A stretch of 64,000 nt of DNA from positions 13,103,030 through 13,167,029 of the forward strand of contig BSYO01000030.1 in the NCBI GenBank assembly GCA_033239525.1, written 5' to 3'. The position numbers and the translations under genes were made by a program. Source of the DNA: Nepenthes gracilis (lineage: Eukaryota; Streptophyta; Magnoliopsida; Caryophyllales; Nepenthaceae). Below, one piece after another: positions 48,641-60,989 of the stretch. Positions within the stretch are counted from its first letter, which is position 1; the number at the start of each line of letters is the position of its first letter. The notes under the pieces were generated by a model. The model made no database searches. It saw only the letters and a program-made list of their open reading frames with translations, and was not told the DNA's origin.

Positions 48641-51600
48641 CGTGAATTTAAACTTTTTATTATAGCACCGATATAGAAAGAGAAAGAAAGATACTTGTTA
48701 AGTTATGACAAATCCACCCTTTATTTAGTGGAATCAGTTATTATCTATTTAAAAATTATAAAAAAAATAGATATAAATTGACTATAAATAAGACAGGAAA
48801 TTATATTAACTTTGCTGAATTTTTTTATTAATTAATTTATTTATTACGGTCACCGATTTTCCTTCTGAGGTAAATTATTTTTGTCATCATCCTTTTTAAG
48901 ACATAACCGATATTTAAATTTACACTATTAAGAAATAATAAAATTATAGGAGTATTAATTGTTTATAATACATTTTATAAAATCACTTTGTATATTCAGA
49001 ACATGCACATATTATTATGGAGTTTTGGAATCAATTTGTTCATATTTTAGGCATTGCCTGCTTTGAAAAAAGATATGGGTTGCATCTGGTCAGCTAACCC
49101 TGTCTTATATTATTTTTGTTTTGAAAAAAGACACACTAAATAGAGAATAAATCATTCTTACTCATAAATAAAAACATCATTTTATTACTTAATTAATAGG
49201 GAAAATCCACCGCAATTGCCACATACAATACTTGGAAAATATGAATCCTTTCTCAGTTATGCGAGACTAATGCATCTCTGTTCCTAATCTACTGCAGAAT
49301 AAGCGATTGGCAGAGTTAGACGGTAGTTTATGACTTAATAAATATGAATCCTTTCTCCACTCTGACCGGCAAGCAGATTGTCTAGTTGAACGAGTGATAT
49401 TCATCATGGCCTGGCATAAAACGCATCGACTAGACCAGAATTCCTGATATGACATCCACCCAAGACCAAAGCTGTCAGATCGGTTAGATTTGAATACCAT
49501 ACTGTCTCTGAAGGGGCAAATTGCTTACAACTTGGTGACTGTTCAAAACTCAATAGATGAATGAGATGAGATGATAGTTTTTCTTCATACTTTGTATTGG
49601 TAATTCTTATTCTCATTGATACCCATTTGTATAAAAAGAAGAGCTTTGAGAGGGGAAAAAAAGAGAATACAATTTTTGGATTAATTTAATAAATAATAAG
49701 TTAATAATTGATAATAAGAAACAAAATTTGAAATCTACCAAAATTAAATTTAAAATTCTAAATAAACTTTAGAATCCAAGTCGATAATAAAATATATGAT
49801 ATTTAATCACATAAATTAAACCTAATTTATAAAATATAGCATAAAGAATACAATTAAAATATATAATTAAGTATTAACTTTTTAGATCTAACCAAGTGGG
49901 TCCTTTTAGGCAAGTGGAAATGCCATAGGAAGATTTATTCTTAAATGAGACTTCATCTTCTAATTCATCTCTTAAGATTTAGTGATTGAGAGGTAAACTT
50001 TGAATATTTTTTTATCATTTTATTAATATTTATCATATTATTATAAGTAGTTACTTCATTTTTAATAAAATGATTATATTTAATTAGTATAGAATGATTC
50101 ATTCTTCGTATAGCTTTCTTCTAAGATCGGTGCTGATCATGTTGGCCAGAATTGACTGCCATATTTTTTCTCTAAAATGATAAATATCTTAAAATTTAGT
50201 AATATTTTAGTACTCAATAGATAATATAAAGTAGTATGATAGTTTTTTCCCATAACTCATAGTGGCAACCCCTGCTTTCATACCTCCTGGCCGAACTTTA
50301 ATTAATTCACCATAGAGTGCTATTCTATGCTTTATTAACAATTATTTTACTTGTATCTTATGCTGAGTCTACATAGCTGGCTTTCACACTTTTTGATGCA
50401 TACGTAGAGTGATTTGGACATCTTAATTTTAATGTTTGGACTTGTGTGTTATATTCCCTGTTGAAACACTTCACTTGTGCAAGGCTGCTGGTTTTCCCAA
50501 GCACTTTAATTATTTTTATTTAAATAAATATAGTAGTGTATCAGGAATTAATATTCAATTTGAGAAATTTTAGTTCCAGCTCTTGAATTTTTTCACCCAA
50601 ATTATACACATTATAAATCAAAGTAGGAGTCACAGATACGAAATTTACTCCCTAATTTATCTTCCAAAATTTAAGCTAGAATTGTACAATACAACCTGAA
50701 AAATAAATAATAGAAATGAGTGGGAAAGGTTCTTAGAAAATAAACTCCTAACACTTCTAGTAAAGACTTGAGTACTACGAAAATTGAATTTGAACCAGTA
50801 TTAAGGGATTGTTAAGAATTTAGCCACTCAAGATGTAAAAAAATTATAAAAGTAGATGATGTAACAACTATTTTCCGAAGTAAGATGTATTCCTTCATGT
50901 GTTAAGTGGACTTACATTTATAGAGGTGCTGCACATGTCACGGGAGTGATTTAGTGACCATTCAAGTATTTAATTTATTTACTATAATTATTGTATAATC
51001 ATTCTTTTCTAATTACTTAGATTAATTTGTTATCTATGTATTTTTAACTATCATATTCACTCTGAATAAATGAGATCTTACAATGTGTAGTTATAATTTA
51101 CGTATATAAAATGTCACTTTTATATAGCAAACCATTCATATGATTACCTAAATGATGCTTTCCTTTAGCTGAAAAAAAAGTGCACTAGTTGGCTGACATT
51201 GTTAATTTTAATTAATAAAGATTGATTTGGTCGAATTGTCAATACTGACAGTTTATCTTTCTATTAGTGTATCAATTTTGACAATATGATATCTTGATTG
51301 GACTCATGTTTAACAGTTATTTACTGACAATTTACTTCTCTTGACAAGATAGTCTTTTAGAGTCCGTTATTTGATAATTTACTTATTTTAACAAGACAAT
51401 CATCTTAGACTAATTTGTTAATAAGGTGATCTCATGCTTGCCTTTAGAATCCTCTGACATTTTAGGCTATTCTAATTATTTGATTTCTAATATTTTTATC
51501 TAAATCTACTTAATTTATTGTTGGACCCATTATATAAGCCAAGTGATTGCTCTAACATATAGAAGTTCCAATGGCATAGTTTGTGAGTTCAACAACATGC

Positions 51601-53948
51601 ATAACTTTTATATAAATCTAAATCATAGAATATTTGTACCTCTAAACCTACACAGATCTTAGGATATAGAAATATTGTGCCTTTGACCATCTTATTAGAA
51701 GACTATAAAAAATAAAAATCTTTCTATTTTTATGATATGGATAGGTTGCCACTACATATATCTCTCAATACTTCATACCTGTTACATGTATAAATTTTAA
51801 TTTTTTTAAAAAAATATCATATCAATTAAGCCGCATAAAAGTAATTGCATAAAAATTGTAGACGAAGTGCAAAGGTTGGTAGACCGTCACAAATCCCACC
51901 CACCGGACGACAAATAATACCTCTCCGTCCCTTTCAACTTGTTTCCTTTTGTTGGTTGTATTCTAATTTTCGTACAACTGTCTATTGTACAAAGATAATG
52001 CTTCTTTTTTATTTTAAATTATCTTAGAAAATATAATTTATATTATGTAATGAAAATACTTCCAAGATTTTTTTTTATATAACAACTTTAAATTAAATTT
52101 TAGTTGAAATAATCTCAAACAATTAGTATAAAATCAATTAGTTTTTTAGCTAATGGAAAACACATAAGTTTTTTTTTAAAATTTTTTTCAAAATAACAAC
52201 CAATAAACTTGGTGGCAGAATAATTGATTTTTTTTTTTTTTAAAGAATCTGTATGAATTGGGCTGATAAAAGTGTTATATGTTAAAGATTGAGAGAAGAT
52301 TATATTGACTCTATAAATATACGTCTGTCCGTGACTTGATAGCTTAAACTTTTGAGTTTAGATGATAATTAATTCATTTAAGTAAGATTTATATAAATAT
52401 TTGAGACTACATGAGCTCATAAAGCTCAATAAATCCAGATGTTTAGAAGTTTATCAAGTTTGAATGTTGGGGCTGTCAAAAGTTTAATACAGTCAAAATT
52501 TCTCCTAAAAACATTTAAAAAAAATAAGAAAATTTGCAACTTCAGCTTTTTACCCAGAACTTATTTTTCTGTAAAGTAATCCAAATAGCCCTTTGTTTAT
52601 AACCTAACTTGGTCTTTCTCCATTTCCTCCTTTCTTTCTTTGATACCTAAATTGAAGTTGACATCAATCTGATCCAACTGAGTAACACTTTATTTAGTTT
52701 ACTTATCAAGAATTTATTATTAGGGTTGTCTGTTTATTATTATTATTATTATTTTATTATTATTATTATTGTTGTTGTTATTAAAATAAAATTATGTTGT
52801 TTACTTATTAAAATATTTATCATAAGAGATAATAACAATTGTTAAAAATTCAAAAAAATTGAACTTTTCAACAGCAATGGCAGTACGTATTTGTTTATAT
52901 TTGCTATTGAAATACAAAAAGTGAAAGTAGGTCATTAAAAGCCAAAGTGAACAAAGATTATGGACTTCAAACTGCCTTTCAAGGTGGCCATGCATGACAC
53001 TGGGCACCTTCCCATATCATTTTCCTATCTTTATTTAAGTAATACTAATTATTTAATCAATTTGTAACTCGGTTTTTTACATTTGCATTTATTTAAAGTG
53101 AAAAAAATTAATATATGTCACACATATCAAAAGTATATTATAGATGAAATATGGGTTTGAGATAATTTTTATTTTCGTTCATTTTTTATTGTGTTGATTT
53201 TAGATATTCAATTATCAATAATTAACTGCTCAAATGGCATCTAATTATTAGTTTTTTATTACTTATATATTTGTTATTTGTAAGGTTTTACCCTTTTAGC
53301 TATCATTCCTTTGAAGGACAAATTTGTTGTGGGTCTTCAATTCTAAGAAGAATCAAAGTTGCACGCTATTAATCTTTATATAATAAAGTATTTATTTTCA
53401 TTTTGAATGTCCCTGATGATGCTATTTGTTACCCACTTTTCAGATAGTACAAATCACAATAAACTAAAATTTAGCATAAATAATTTTTTAGAGTTATTTT
53501 ATTAAAATTAAGAGTCTAATTTTACTAATATAAATACAGTCAAATAAAATTTATTATATTTTGAAACAATTTATACAATCTCATTTGTATTTACATAAGA
53601 TAAATATTATGTTTAGAAAAATAATGTTATAATATTCATTTAGAAATCATTTTTTTAAGAGTCTATTTAAAGTGGAATAACTTTATTTTGAAAGCTCATC
53701 CTTTCTAACACAATTAGGCAAACTTACAGAAATAACGATGCAATGATTACCTTATACATAATAAAATTAATAACAGCAGTGCTGATCATCTGATAAATGA
53801 TAAGACACTTGGCCAACTTTAGTTGCTACACATTTCTTGATTAATACTAATTAATATTGTTAAGTATAGGCTTTCAGAGACTCACTGTTCTCTGCATTTA
53901 TACTCAAAGAGGCTAATTAAACTTTAAGATCATCAAACTCACACACCA
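48641..53948. other. Long AT-rich intergenic region
   Basis: 5.3 kb without a gene that I can support. It contains homopolymer runs, an (ATT)n stretch at 52732-52782, and scattered TAAT-rich DNA. Two short overlapping minus-strand frames at 49267-49616 have no recognisable domain. No LTR, LINE or RNA gene was recognised, although old unrecognisable transposons are likely. Confidence 0.5.
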
Positions 53949-55184
53949 ATGGCCATCTCTCTGCCACATTTTGGCTGCCTAAACATCTCTCTCTGCAGAT
54001 TCAAAGGCGTCAAATCGCCCCAATTCATCTGTCAAAGCTTCCATGATCAAGGTCAGGAGTTCTTACTTTATTTTCTGAAAAATTATCTCATCTTATATAT
54101 GAATCTATCCCATTTCTTATTTCTTCTTTGAGCTTTCTACATGTCTACTGTTTGTCATATTCGAAAATTTTTAAGGAAAACTTTGTATGAGATGGGTACA
54201 TGGTGAAATGACATGGTAATTAGGCATATCACTTTAGTTGTGTTGTGAATAAATATAACCATTGAAAAACATTATAAATAGATATGAATATTTAGAAATA
54301 ATATGAGCAGGCCCAATAGTACAAAATATATGTATCATTTTATCTTTTATTTCATAAAATGTCATATTTATAGTTAGTTTTATAGAGATAATTAAAAGAA
54401 TGAGATATAATATTAAATCATGGGAGACGAATCTTGATTTCATTTAAATTCAGGGTTTTAATTTTATTAGTATAAAATATGGTTAAATAAAATTTTATTA
54501 TATCCCAAAATTATTCTCATGGGCATATTATACTAAAAAAGAAAGTAAGATTGTAATACTGTCTAAAAATATTTCCTTACAATTTTCTCTATTAGGCAGA
54601 TAGATGTATGTTTGGAAGGCCATCTTTTCCAATTAAATTAACAAAGCGCTGTCGCATAAGAAATATTTCAGACGACATTGACATATAATTTGCAGAATTA
54701 TCGAAATTTGCCATATGATTGATCAAGTGTAAAAGCTTCTATGAGAGATTTTGAAAGGAATCAACAAAATGGACTAAATAATTATTTCAAATGGTAGTAT
54801 TCTCTGACATATCATAGAATATTACAGTAAAAATCAAAGAATTGCCCCTAGCGCCACCGGAGAATTAAGGTGGTTTTCATTGCATGCATTTGGTATAAAC
54901 TAGCAGGAAGGAGAGCAGATATTGTAGACAAGAACTTGGGAGTTCTGAGAGAGAGGATGGAGGAATTGAGGAAGAAAGAGAAGTTGAAAACAACAACGGC
55001 AGGGTGGGCTTACCGATCTGCAGAGGTGGCTAGTCAAAAACGAAGAGATGACGGCGGCCTGCTGTCGGAGTCCGTCGAGCTTGTTTTTTTAATCGTCGGT
55101 GCACATCTGTCTGTCTGTCTTGGCGGGTCTCTCTGTATCCTCTTCGTTGCACTTGTATTTCATTTAAGCAAGCTGTGTATGTAA
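53949..55184 (+). CDS. Probable small membrane protein of plants, function unknown (two exons)
   Basis: The last exon, about 54870-55184, encodes IWYKLAGRRADIVDKNL, then LRERMEELRKKEKL, a charged segment that could form a short coiled coil, then a C-terminal hydrophobic stretch (FLIVGAHLSVCLGGSLCILF, about 20-25 residues) that fits one or two membrane helices. I recall plant proteins with this order (W.KLGSRRAE.vdkNL..LRER...KEK, then hydrophobic tail). The first exon, from ATG 53949 after a leader with ATCAAACTCACACACCA, looks like a plastid transit start (MAISLPHFGCLNISL) and has a donor at 54052. Joining that donor to 54870 breaks the frame; an acceptor at 54906 would keep it but drops IWYKLA. 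The exon junction is therefore unresolved. Confidence 0.5.
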
Positions 55185-56189
55185 AATATTACACCACAAA
55201 ACACAAAAAGAAAGTCTATTTCATGTAATTCTGAAGTGTGCTGGGATAAAGCTGACAGATTTCTTTCAACAAAAATTTGAGATTGACTAAAAATATAATG
55301 AATTATAAAAATTAAAAGTAAGAAATTACTCACCGTTAGAAGTGACTATTGATAGTAGTCTTAAAAAGTAAGTATTCAACCTCACTAAATAACAAGACGG
55401 TTTATGAATCTTTAGTAGAATATTTCTCTCAAAATACAAAATTAAAACTTAAGCTATCTTAATAGAAAGACATTCTATTCAAAGGAAGGGTACCGGGGGA
55501 TGCACCTCACCTCCATTGAGCCGCCCCTTCACCTCACTTTGAGGTTATTAGATAAAAATTTAACAGTTATATGCATTTTTTTTTCTCCCCCTAGAATATT
55601 GCCTTAATTTTGATTTTTTTAATATTGAATTTGGACCATTACATTTCTATCAAATAATCATATAATAAGACTCAACCACTATATATTATTAGCAAGGTAT
55701 AGCCTCTTTATTCATTTAAAGTGGGGAAATAAGTTTGAAAGATCAAATAGAATATGATAGATAATTGTTGATTTCCATGTATATTGGTCGGCTAGATGCA
55801 ACAACGACGTGCGTGGGGTAAGTGCATTGCCCAGGCTTCGACCTGCCATATACTATGGGACCTTAGACTTCGAATGTAATGAACATGTATAGTCATAAAT
55901 ATTTATAAGATTTAATCTGTTGCATTGGGTATCCTTTGGTAACTCAAAAGTTTAAACAAGTAATTTATAATTCAATTCACATTGATAAACCACTACAAAT
56001 TGTTTTTATAAATATTTAATATGAGACTTTTTTAATTCACACTTATTTTCACCAACGCCACTCGTGTGAGCCTATCTAAATGGGGTGCTCCCCCTAATAC
56101 TCGAACTGTATAGCAACGCATAACCCAAAGTAGGTTTCAGACACCCCATTGAGCTATGTCCTAATCACAATTAATACTCCCATCATATT
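55185..56189. other. Intergenic DNA
   Basis: AT-rich sequence with a short GC-richer stretch at 55490-55540 (CCTCCATTGAGCCGCCCC). The phrase around 56060-56160 (GGTGCTCCCCCTAATACTCG) may mark the edge of a repeat. No gene was seen. Confidence 0.4.
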
Positions 56190-57300
56190 GTCCGTGAAGA
56201 GAATGTTTCGGTCCCAAATCACACAAATATTTCGACCCCTTAATAAATTAGTAAAAGTAATATAAAATTAAATATTCAATACACGTAAAGAATATTTAAA
56301 TTCTAAATTATATGAGTAATACGAGCATATAAATGAAAATAATAAGTAATAATAAGAAATGGATAATTTTTTATGACAATGGAAAAACTCGATAACCGCA
56401 ATTATCGAAAAAAATTCTCCGGGTTTCAACGGTTAGGGAAGATATGTACTATGAAAATCAACTTACAGATTGGGTGGTAACGACGCGCTAATCTAGTCGA
56501 CTTACTCCCATCTTATGATCTATACTAAAAAACTCCTTGAATTTGTCCACGACTATGGAACCTAACTCCTTCTGTTTTTCACGTCAATCTTTCCTCTCGA
56601 ATCACTTGAATTGCTGCATACCACTGGAACCCAGTATCCACACCACCACCACGAAGGTTCACAAACGAGAAAAAGTGTAAATGAGAAAGCACGATGTAGA
56701 GAGAAGACTTTGTCAATGGAGTATAATCATAAGTGCGAAGTTTTCTTAAAAGTGAAGCACAAAAATCATAAGTTTTTCAAGAGAAGAGGCACCTCACAAG
56801 TCTGCTAGAGTCTTTAAGATTCAAAACATAATACAAGAATATATAGAAATCTCAAAATAGGGTTTAAAAAAATAGAGCCGTTGAAGACAAAAGGGCCGTG
56901 CCGCTTGAGCGCACATTGGACACTCAGCGGGCGCGGATTAGAGTTTGCAGAAAACGTGCCCTGGCACTCGAGCGTAGATCGGGCACTCATCCCGGTTCTG
57001 AAAAATACGCCTAGTTGGCACTCGGGCACATCGAGGATGCGGTTCCGGAAAATGCGCCTCAGTGGCGCTTCAAGCACACATCGAGCGTAGGGCGCCTTAT
57101 TGGTGCTTTGGGCACCAATCGGGCGCCAAGCGGGTGCAGCTCCCGAGAAAGGACGAAACAAAAGATAGGGAAGCGGGAACACTGAGATGTGACGATGAAA
57201 GCCTGTGGGCATGATACGAATGAAAATCTTCCAAGCTGATATATTGTTACAGATACTGAACATGCTGACAATAGACTAAATAAATCATTCGATACGGTCA
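56190..57300 (-). repeat. LTR-like repeat with a GC-rich degenerate tandem array
   Basis: AT-rich for the first 450 bases, then 56340-56420 contains TGGAAAAACTCGATAACCGC, reminiscent of the wTTTTTCC boxes of Copia LTRs read in reverse. 56885-57130 is GC-rich with repeated TGGCACTCGAGCG-like units. The structure (AT-rich, CT or GA tract, GC-rich module) parallels the other LTR fragments here, so I call it LTR-like. Ends are not defined. Confidence 0.4.
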
Positions 57301-59519
57301 TAGAATATGCTAATTAAAAATACGCCTAATAATTCGAACCAAACTATACAAATGATGTCCACTCTCAACACCTCATCAAGTTACATTCTACCTACAATTT
57401 ATCCCTATCTCATTCGAGCCATTTTGTGGCAACAATTTGTGATCCTATCAGCCTATTAATGTACTATCTGGGATTTATATGTGCCTACAGAAAAGTTAAA
57501 CTATCAATTGCGATGCTACTTATTAAATCTCAGAAAACTGTTGAAAAAGGAGTCACACAATGTTTGTTCAAAGGAACTGTCAATAAGAAAATCACACAAT
57601 ATCGCTTAACATAAAACTCTATATAGTTATAACTATTTATAAAACTAATTAATATGTTTGTCACTATTTTAATATACAAGTCTAAAATTCTTTGATTATG
57701 AGCCAATATATATTTGTAAATTATAATTAATTTTTTAAAATATTCAATGTGAGATTTTTTCAACTCACAAATATATTCTCAATAATAGTTAGGAGTCATT
57801 GATCAGTCCTTGTAGGCATATATAGACATTAAATTATAAGTATATGCCTCTTCATAACTACGGGTTAAGGCTACATTAAAATTCAAAAGTTGACATAAGT
57901 CAATGACCTTTTCACATGACAACTTGCGGGTGCCACGGTGGGGTTCCCTTGAGCAAAGTGCCTCTTCTGGGCTCCGCCAAAGGTATTCTAAGAGACTCAT
58001 GATTTTGGTTTTTATAATTTTTCTCATGGTTAATACTTTCTGCTATGTGTATCTTAAAAATATATTTGACTTGAAATTTTTTTGGTGGGCATCATTATCA
58101 GAAGTGTTGGATCCTTAACACCACTATAATAGCAAGATGTCATAGAGATAAAATAAAATAAAAAAATAATATTTTTAAATTTATTTTTTGATATTTAAAT
58201 TAGTAATTATAATAAATAAACTAAAATGCATTTAAAGTTGGGATAAATGAAATATTGCTTTGGGAGAACAAGCTCTCCCCTTAGGATATTTTTATGAAAA
58301 GATGGTACTCAAATTTGTTAGATCTATTTAGATATTAAAATTTATAAGTTTAAATATTACAAGACTTATATTTAAATCGGTGTTGAGTTTTCTTACTTAA
58401 GTAAATGATGCCTATTTCTATATTGAGGAGTATTATATTTATAGAGACCTAAACCTATTATAAAAAAGACTAAGTAACTGCTCAAAGTAAGATTATTAGG
58501 AATAAATATAATTTTTCTAGCTAATGAATTAGACCTACATACCTTGATCACTTGACTTTTGCATAGGGCTTGCTTGTAAACTTCCCAAAATGGCACATTT
58601 CTATAAATTTAGAAGTCCTAGCGGCAATTTCTCTTACCATTAGAAAGTGGTTTTTATGCATCACAATGTCTTTCTAATTTTTGGATCCAAATTGTCACTT
58701 TAGATGAATATGGCTTAGTGGGACCTTCATTAGTAGTATGTTATAAGAATAACTTATTAAATGATGCATTTTTTATTTTTTATTAATACTAATATAAAAT
58801 GCCAGTTGATACGAGTCATTTGATATTAGTCAATGAAAAAAGTCCCTCTGTAATGTTATTTGAACTGACAAGTAGCCTTTTAACAGTGCGAGTTCTATGA
58901 TAATTTAGTTTTTTAATAGTATAATAAGACCTTCTATGATCTATTTTTTTAGTAGTTAAATCTCTAATAAATTGTATTTTGACTACGTAACTTTCTGATA
59001 GCGTCACTTCTCTAATAACATGGCTCTCTAATGGTATAACTTTACTAACATAAATACCTTCTATCAATTTTACCTTCTTCATAAATTTATTCATTTCTTA
59101 ACAATTAAACCCTGACATTTAAATTCTAATCTTACAATTTTATTATAAGACCCATCACATTCAAAAAAATCAAAGTTTCAAATTAGGGAAAAGATAGCTC
59201 AATAAGATATCATGGGTAAAACTTTATCTAATATTGTCTCCTAAAATTATCTCATTCATTTATAATTATTTTATGACTCAATTTTATATATAGGGATATG
59301 ATGCATCATAAATTCAAATTTTGAATAAATTTAGGTCAAATTATTTGTCTGAATCCGAACTCCATTCATTGAGTTTGGATCTTACACATCACAACAACAA
59401 ACAAATGGTCAGGTGATGATAAAAAGTTATCCCATCGAAAATATTTCGATACTCAAATTAGTAAATAACCTTCGAAGTAAAAAGCGAATGCAATGAGATA
59501 CAATATAAATGCAAAGAAT
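57301..59519. other. AT-rich intergenic DNA
   Basis: No coding sequence that I can support. 57900-58000 is GC-richer (GGGTGCCACGGTGGGGTTCC). Some lines around 58820-59060 repeat TCTCTAATA and TCTAATGGTATAACT words. Nothing else was recognised. Confidence 0.4.
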
Positions 59520-60989
59520 ATTTGTTTTGTGGGGGTGCTCTTGTAGGTTGGGTGGTTTGGGTTGCTCACGAGGAGCAAAATTTTTAAATACCGTATTCAC
59601 TGGGAACGTAATAGCAGAAAAAGAGAGAGAGAGAGCTAAAATGCTGAAAGCGTGAGATCTTTTGTAGGAAAAGGCTTTTTGTAGGCAAGTGAGAACATAT
59701 TCTAAAGTGTAAACTTCATGGCCTTTTATAATTGTTGCACTGGGCTACCTTCCTTGTACAGAAAGGCTTGATGCCCGCACTATGTTAGGACTGTTGCCTT
59801 TTTTAGCGTGCTACTTTTATGGCTATAACGGTCGTTGGATTGATTGCTTTCCTTCTGCGTTCTGTAATTGTTAAGGTTTCCGGCAAAATGGAAAGGTTTA
59901 TAGCGCCTTCCTTTAGGGATGCATATTGATTTTGGGAGCAACCGTTATAATGGAGGTTGCCTTTTGTGGGGAGCGCGAAATCAGAGGAAAAAACCTTTGC
60001 CGTATGTTGACGGATGCATAGGTTAATCTAGGCCTGGGCCGTGTGAGGCTTGGTCTTCAGCCGGTCAACTGGTCATGCTCCTGATCAATGAAAACATTTA
60101 CCGTCTTGCAAGCTTTCGGTCAATCAAAATCGTTGACCGTCTTTGGCCCAAGTGGGCCGTCCCACTCTTGGGCTTTGACTGGCTCATTAGCTTTTCGTCC
60201 AATCAACGGATGGTGTTAACCGTCTGAGGGCAAATGGACCGTCATGGATCTAGGCCGTTTCTTCTTTTCGGGTCAGCCCATTACTAGCGTATCCATCACT
60301 AACCCTCCATACTGGTGGTCTGAAACTTTAACCTCCAGCATGTTCATGATGGGAAGTGAATAGTTGGGTAATTTGTTCGAGGCAGTTTTGTTTAGGGAAG
60401 CATAGCTAGAGAAAGAGTTGACCGGATTCGTTGGCCCCCTGGAAGAATTTGAAGAACTTGGGAGAAATATCTACATTAATCGGATTCGTTGATCGCCTGA
60501 GGAGAATCCGGAGAATTCTGAAGGAGTAGCGTTAACTGGATTTATTGACCGTTTGGAAAGAATCTAAAAACTAACTTGCATCAAAGAGCTTGTTAACGGG
60601 ATTTGTTGACCGCCCGAGAAGAATCTGGAAGACTAACTTGGGAGAAAAGGATGTTGACAAGATTCGTCGACCATCTGAGAAGAATCCAGAGAACTAGCGG
60701 AGATTGAAACGACGTGCTGGTATGCTGCAGGACTGTCAGTCGAAAAGTTTTTCACGTGTCATTACACAGTGAATTGCGATCCTAGTAATTAATGCGTCAA
60801 AAGATCTTATTCGACAGTGCCCTCTCCAGAGCCGACACGTGGCAGTGATGATGGGCACGCCTTTTCAATGCGTCGCCCTCCTCCAACGGTTGCGTCCCTT
60901 TTACAACTAACTTGCCCGTTCAAATTCCCACGCTCTTTCGTACTTTAAAATTTCCTAAGTGTTTACTGCCCCCTTTCGCATTCGTTTCA
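59520..60989 (+). repeat. 5' region or LTR of the terminal transposon
   Basis: The sequence leaves the AT-rich background and becomes balanced in composition. It contains a (GA)n run at 59620-59635, many GTTGACCG/CCGGTCAAC words, and a degenerate tandem array at about 60417-60690. It ends at the ATG of the transposon ORF at 60990. Exact LTR ends were not identified; TGTGGGGGTGCTC near 59527 is one candidate start. Confidence 0.45.

Noticed and set aside
49267..49616. Two overlapping minus-strand frames in the long AT-rich region
   Set aside because: No domain, no supporting splice or start context, and different frames. Could be transposon debris but not supportable.
54840..54910. Reading the second exon of the small membrane-protein gene as a complete gene from an internal start
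   Set aside because: The exon opens without a good ATG before the conserved IWYKLAGRR segment (first in-frame ATG is inside it), so an upstream exon is more likely.
57903..58118. Plus-strand frame starting MTFSHDNLRV
   Set aside because: Short, mixed hydrophobic tail typical of AT-rich DNA, no family pattern.
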